A DNA stretch of 64,000 nucleotides from Hypomesus transpacificus. Taxonomy: Eukaryota; Chordata; Actinopteri; Osmeriformes; Osmeridae. Below, one piece after another: positions 60,430-64,000 of this stretch. The number at the start of each line of letters is the position of its first letter. Within the stretch, counting starts at the first letter, position 1. The translations under genes were made by a program, and so were the position numbers. The notes under the pieces are model-generated. The model saw only the letters and a list, made by a program, of their open reading frames with translations, made no database searches and was not told the origin of the DNA. The stretch spans positions 1,655,575-1,719,574 of the forward strand of contig NC_061063.1 in assembly GCF_021917145.1 (NCBI RefSeq), read 5' to 3'.

Positions 60430-60640
60430 ATCAAATCAAAATGTATTTGTATAGCCCTTTATACAAGCAATGTCACAGAGAGTTTGACATGCACCCACAG
60501 AACTGCCCCTCAACCAACCTAAACCCTCAAGGAAGACAAGGAAAAACTCACTAGAGGAGAAAGACTGGAAGAAACCTTTTGGAGGAGCTATTCAGTGAGG
60601 GATCCCCTCCTCCAGAGACGGTTGGTGAAAGAGAGGTGCA
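60430..60640 (+). repeat. Fish interspersed repeat (tttgtatagcccttt family), copy 2
   Basis: Longer copy than that at 56488. It continues past 'ggaaaaactcactagaggag' through a 'gatcccctcctccagagacg' segment. Confidence 0.7.
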
Positions 60641-60649
60641 GAACACACG

Positions 60650-61442
60650 CAAAACATAGTCATACAACAGGGAAGAGTCAATGGGTGTTTAAACACCAAT
60701 ATCCAATGTTCAACTTGGGTCAGAGTTGACAAATGTCAGTTTAAGGAGAGGTAGCCACAGGGCTGGGGGACTGTGATTGGCACAGCATCACAGGCAGGTG
60801 GATGAGGGAAGGGACCGGGAACTCGCTGTTGTCCGTCAGGTAGACCGATGTCCACTTGGTGACTAGATCCAGCTTTGGCACACTGTCACAGATCGATGTC
60901 CACTGGCGACCAGGTCCAACGTTGGCAGACTGACGACCAGGCAGATGCTGACAGCTCAACCCCCCACACCACAGGCGAGGTGTGTAGGGGGGACCGAGAG
61001 TTGAGAGCAGGAATTAGAGAATAAAGGGAGAAACTAACAGTTACTGTAATATTAAGAACGAGGTCCCCACCGATCAAGTGTGGACTAGTGCAGCAATTTA
61101 GCAGACCAAAAAGGGTATTTGATGCAGCCCTAGACATTAAGATAGCGCCAGCCCCCCTCGGTTGGAACATGATATCTGTTCCAGGGAAGAGAAAATCTAA
61201 AATACACACACACACACACACACATACTAGCACAAGCAACATACGTCATACAGATGCATGTTGATTGAGTGCAAGAAGTAACTTCTCGACCTCTAGAGTC
61301 GTGGCTCTGGGTGTTGACTGTGTTGATCTGTATGTGAGTCTGTGGGTGGGCTAACTTTGGGGCTACGTCGGCTCACTTCCCTTTAAAAAATAATTGCAAC
61401 TGCTGTCTCAGCTTCACCTCAGACCAGACAGATCAGAGAGTC
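60650..61442. other. Repeat-derived sequence and upstream region of copy B
   Basis: A short CA run at 61204-61222 and sequence probably continuing the preceding repeat (gaccgatgtccacttggtga repeated at 60841 and 60893). From about 61376 it is homologous to the region upstream of copy A. Confidence 0.45.
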
Positions 61443-63002
61443 ATGATGATCACTTACTTCTGCCTCCTAGTCTCTGTCTTGATCGGCAAGAACTATGCAG
61501 GTGAGCTCATTTCACATTGTTTCTCTACGGTGTCTTGCTGAGTGGAACACTGAGAAAGTCATTTTATATTGTGGTGAATACATTGTAGATACTTTAAATC
61601 ATGCATATTGTTTTATAATTCATGTACATTTTCGTCAGTCTCTTTACTTTTCCTGTGTATTTTTGTTTTGTTTTTCAAAAGCTCGTCCAAAGAATTATAT
61701 TTTCTGATGTGCAGTGGATATGGATCTTTCTAATCCAATTGTAATTCACAAAGTTCTGGAGCCTGAGCTGTAGGATGTAGGATGTACACAGTGAAGTAAG
61801 GCTTCCTGCATCTAGTCACACTCTGAGATAACAGCAGTTATACTTTGTCCATCCATGTTTGTCATGACAGAGATGACCTGTCAAACTGTCCAGCAAAAGG
61901 ACACCGCCACGCTGAGTTGTGGGCACTCTGAAGGTGATGTAAGATGGAGCAGAGACAAAGATGGAGGAAGAGTTAACATTCTGACTGTGAGAAAAGGACA
62001 GGACAGCGAGGACAAACACATTCATGACCCAGGCAAACATTTTAGTTCAGTGGCAGACAAATCACTGAATATTTTGAGAGTGATTTCCTCAGATAGTGGG
62101 GTGTACTACTGCAACGGTGAACCAGTGGTGAATCTGACAGTGACACCAGGTGAGTCTCTGAGAGCCAGTAGACAGTGTGGTAGAGATACACCAGGAACCT
62201 GTTCTGTTGTGGCCTCAGAATACAGGTCAGCTGATGTATTGTTTCATGTCATCTCAACATCACAGATAAAGTCCCAGAAGAAGATCAGAAGAGAACATGT
62301 GGTCCTAAAAGTTCACCAACTACAAGTACAGTATTGTTCTTGAAGCATCTGATAGATTTAAAGTTACTGACATCACTTTCATCTTCTCCTACTAATACCA
62401 ATACTGTATTCATTTAGCAGACACTTTTAGTCAAAGCAGTGCACGGGTGGGGGGGGGGGGGGGGGGGGTAATAATCAGTGATGTATGATGAAAGTAAGAT
62501 TTCCCTAATGATACATAGTAAGATCTCTTCACCTGCCACCAGTCCCAGATAGCCTGTAAACATGTATTCACTTTAGCATCCGCAAACCTGAAACGATACT
62601 ACCGAATACAACTGTTTTAGTTCTGATAGCAGGTGTACATTTCAGGGCCTTGAGTGACGCAAATCAAACCGCAGTTCCATTGCAACTTGTCACACATTTT
62701 TTTCACCATTACTTGAAGACTTTTTGTCTAATTTGCTTTAGTGATTGAATGTCAAAAATAACAGCAGATCGATGATTCCCCCCCCCCCCCCGCCCCACCA
62801 ACGCACACACACACATACCCTTCATAGCACATGTTAGACCCTGTTTGTGGAAATACGAGTTTTTACTTGATTGACAGTGACAACGAGGACAGTGTCAGTG
62901 GCTGAAGAGAGGGAGGCATTCGTCCTTAAACTATTTGATAAACAGGATATCTACTATTTTTCATGTCTGCTCATCTCCATCTCTGAGGTCATTATGGAGT
63001 GA
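61443..63002 (+). CDS. Small Ig V-type protein, copy B, without Lys-rich tail
   Basis: Tandem paralogue of the gene at 51499. Exons are 61443-61500 (leader MMITYFCLLVSVLIGKNYA), 61871-62149 (V-type Ig domain, about six residue differences from copy A in 93) and 62878-63002 (tail), with identical phases. In the third exon the reading VTTRTVSVAEEREA is kept. The following roughly 130-bp Lys/Glu-rich stretch of copy A is missing, and the frame continues into FVLKLFDKQDIYYFSCLLIS before a stop. The predicted product is 153 residues. This could be a deletion in B or an expansion in A. With no transmembrane or charged tail, B may be decaying, or it may be a short secreted form. The same weak exon-3 acceptor caveat applies. 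Confidence 0.55.
62450..62468. repeat. Poly-G run in copy B intron
   Basis: Counterpart of the run at 52467-52490. A poly-C run follows at 62780-62793, matching 52598-52608 in copy A. Confidence 0.85.
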
Positions 63003-63965
63003 TCTGTGTGCACGAAAATGTCACTCTACATACAGTATTGTTCCATTCAGCTAATTATAAAGTCTCTCACTAAGGAGTGGTCCTCCTTAGTTACTATCGC
63101 CCCTTTTAATGCTTTGTTTCATGGAAAAGGAAATATGTGTTTGAATTGCTTACTTATTACCTTCGATTTCATATGTGACAATGAAGGTTGTTGACCGGGA
63201 AAAAGCCCTCCTTGTTTATGGAAATAAAAGTACTGACTTGATTGACAGTGACAACAAAGACAGTATCAGTGACTGAAGAGTGAGTTGTGGCCTCACTCTG
63301 TTCAGTCCTGTCCTCGTTGTCACTGTCAATCAAGTCAACAGGATTAGAATGAAGTCAATCAAGTCAGAACGATTACATTGAAGATAAGAAGGGTAAAAAG
63401 GACAAGATGAGTTATAAGAATAATAGTGAATGGAAATAAAAATGAAGACAAGAAGGGAAAGATGGAAGTGGAAGATGAGAAATATATAATAAGAGTAAAC
63501 ATGTCCTCTATCTGTTAGATGATTGTGATATCCCCCTTTTGTCATTCATGCTCTGCTCCATCGAGGTCATGATGTAGCCCACACAGGAAGTTGGTGATCA
63601 GTGCTGCTGACTGACTGCTCTGTCTTACTGTAACTCTCTTTCTGTGGGTAGCAGGTAAAGTAAAGTCTTGTTCTGGAAGCATCTGATAGATTTAAAGTTA
63701 CTAACTTCGCAATACTTCTCCTTTGTTTATTGCTGAATTAATGTGCTGAGAATGTTTATAACAGGCATACATGGAGTCCATTATTGATCAATGTAGAATT
63801 CCTTAATGATATATTAAGCAAGAGAACATTGTCTAAAAGACAGGGAAATTGATGAGATAGACTGGAAGAGGTGGACCTCCTACCTCCCACCCATCCCCGA
63901 TAACCCTACCTGCTTGTTCACATATAAACATATACAGTAGGTATTCACTCTGGCATCCACAAACA
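63003..63965. repeat. Downstream part of the duplicated block, copy B
   Basis: It parallels 53325-53910 after copy A, including the facing inverted fragments of exon 3 at 63234-63345 and the 'ggaagttggtgatcagtgct' stretch at 63588. After about 63660 it diverges into sequence resembling 62340-62560 (gttctggaagcatctgatag), which hints at yet another overlapping duplication. Confidence 0.7.
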
Positions 63966-64000
63966 ATGGCCGGGTTTCCCAGATTCGTTAAGAAGCTCTT
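63966..64000. mobile_element. Start of a second copy of the hairpin MITE, cut by the window
   Basis: The last 35 bases are identical to the left end of the core element at 9624 (ATGGCCGGGTTTCCCAGA...). The rest lies beyond the window. Confidence 0.85.

Overview
The window is vertebrate nuclear DNA, almost certainly from a ray-finned fish. The evidence is intron-rich genes with GT-AG splicing, a PYD-FISNA-NACHT-LRR-B30.2 NLR gene of the type expanded in teleosts, many tRNA-derived SINEs, LINE and Tc1-like relics, and abundant CA, CT and GGGA microsatellites. I cannot name the species. Two anchor genes, rps18 and vps52, place the window in the teleost counterpart of the extended MHC class II region, because these genes are head-to-head neighbours at human 6p21.3.

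Layout. 0.6-3.4 kb: rps18 on the minus strand, six exons, complete. 3.4-15 kb: repeats, namely a LINE tail, a 2.4-kb palindrome made of two inverted copies of a transposon-type PIN-like ORF, a decayed Myb/SANT-like transposon ORF, LINE 3' ends, a perfect-centre hairpin MITE, and a long terminal-inverted-repeat element split by a young, coding-free LTR element with a tRNA-Cys primer site. 15.0-21.4 kb: an NLR gene on the plus strand carrying one 1-bp frameshift. 21.5-25.4 kb: LINE tail, low-complexity sequence, a fragment of a myosin heavy chain exon and a small MITE. 25.5-33.5 kb: vps52 on the plus strand, twenty exons, including one intron with U12-type (minor spliceosome) signals and another whose minisatellite has copied the 5' splice site.

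35-49 kb is a compact cluster of Ig-superfamily receptor genes. The first is a minus-strand two-Ig protein with a GPI-anchor-like tail. The second is a plus-strand single-V protein with a transmembrane segment and two ITIM-like motifs. The third is a minus-strand two-Ig protein with a transmembrane segment and two matching ITIM-like motifs. The last two converge tail to tail and look like paralogues. Inside the third intron of the plus-strand receptor, on the opposite strand, lies a single-exon gene for a 274-residue protein with an ADP-ribosyltransferase-like C-terminal half, with a perfect ISRE-type interferon element 0.2 kb upstream.

49-64 kb: a nested pair of inverted-repeat transposons containing an expanded 33-bp minisatellite, then a tandemly duplicated small secreted-type Ig gene. 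Its first copy carries a striking Lys/Glu-rich tail that is missing from the second copy. A third, truncated copy of the duplicated block, LINE fragments and SINEs lie between them. Taken together the window reads as an immune-gene neighbourhood: an inflammasome-type sensor, inhibitory and GPI-linked receptors and a probable interferon-induced effector, set between two housekeeping genes and heavily remodelled by mobile DNA. All functions are inferred from sequence features; none has been tested.
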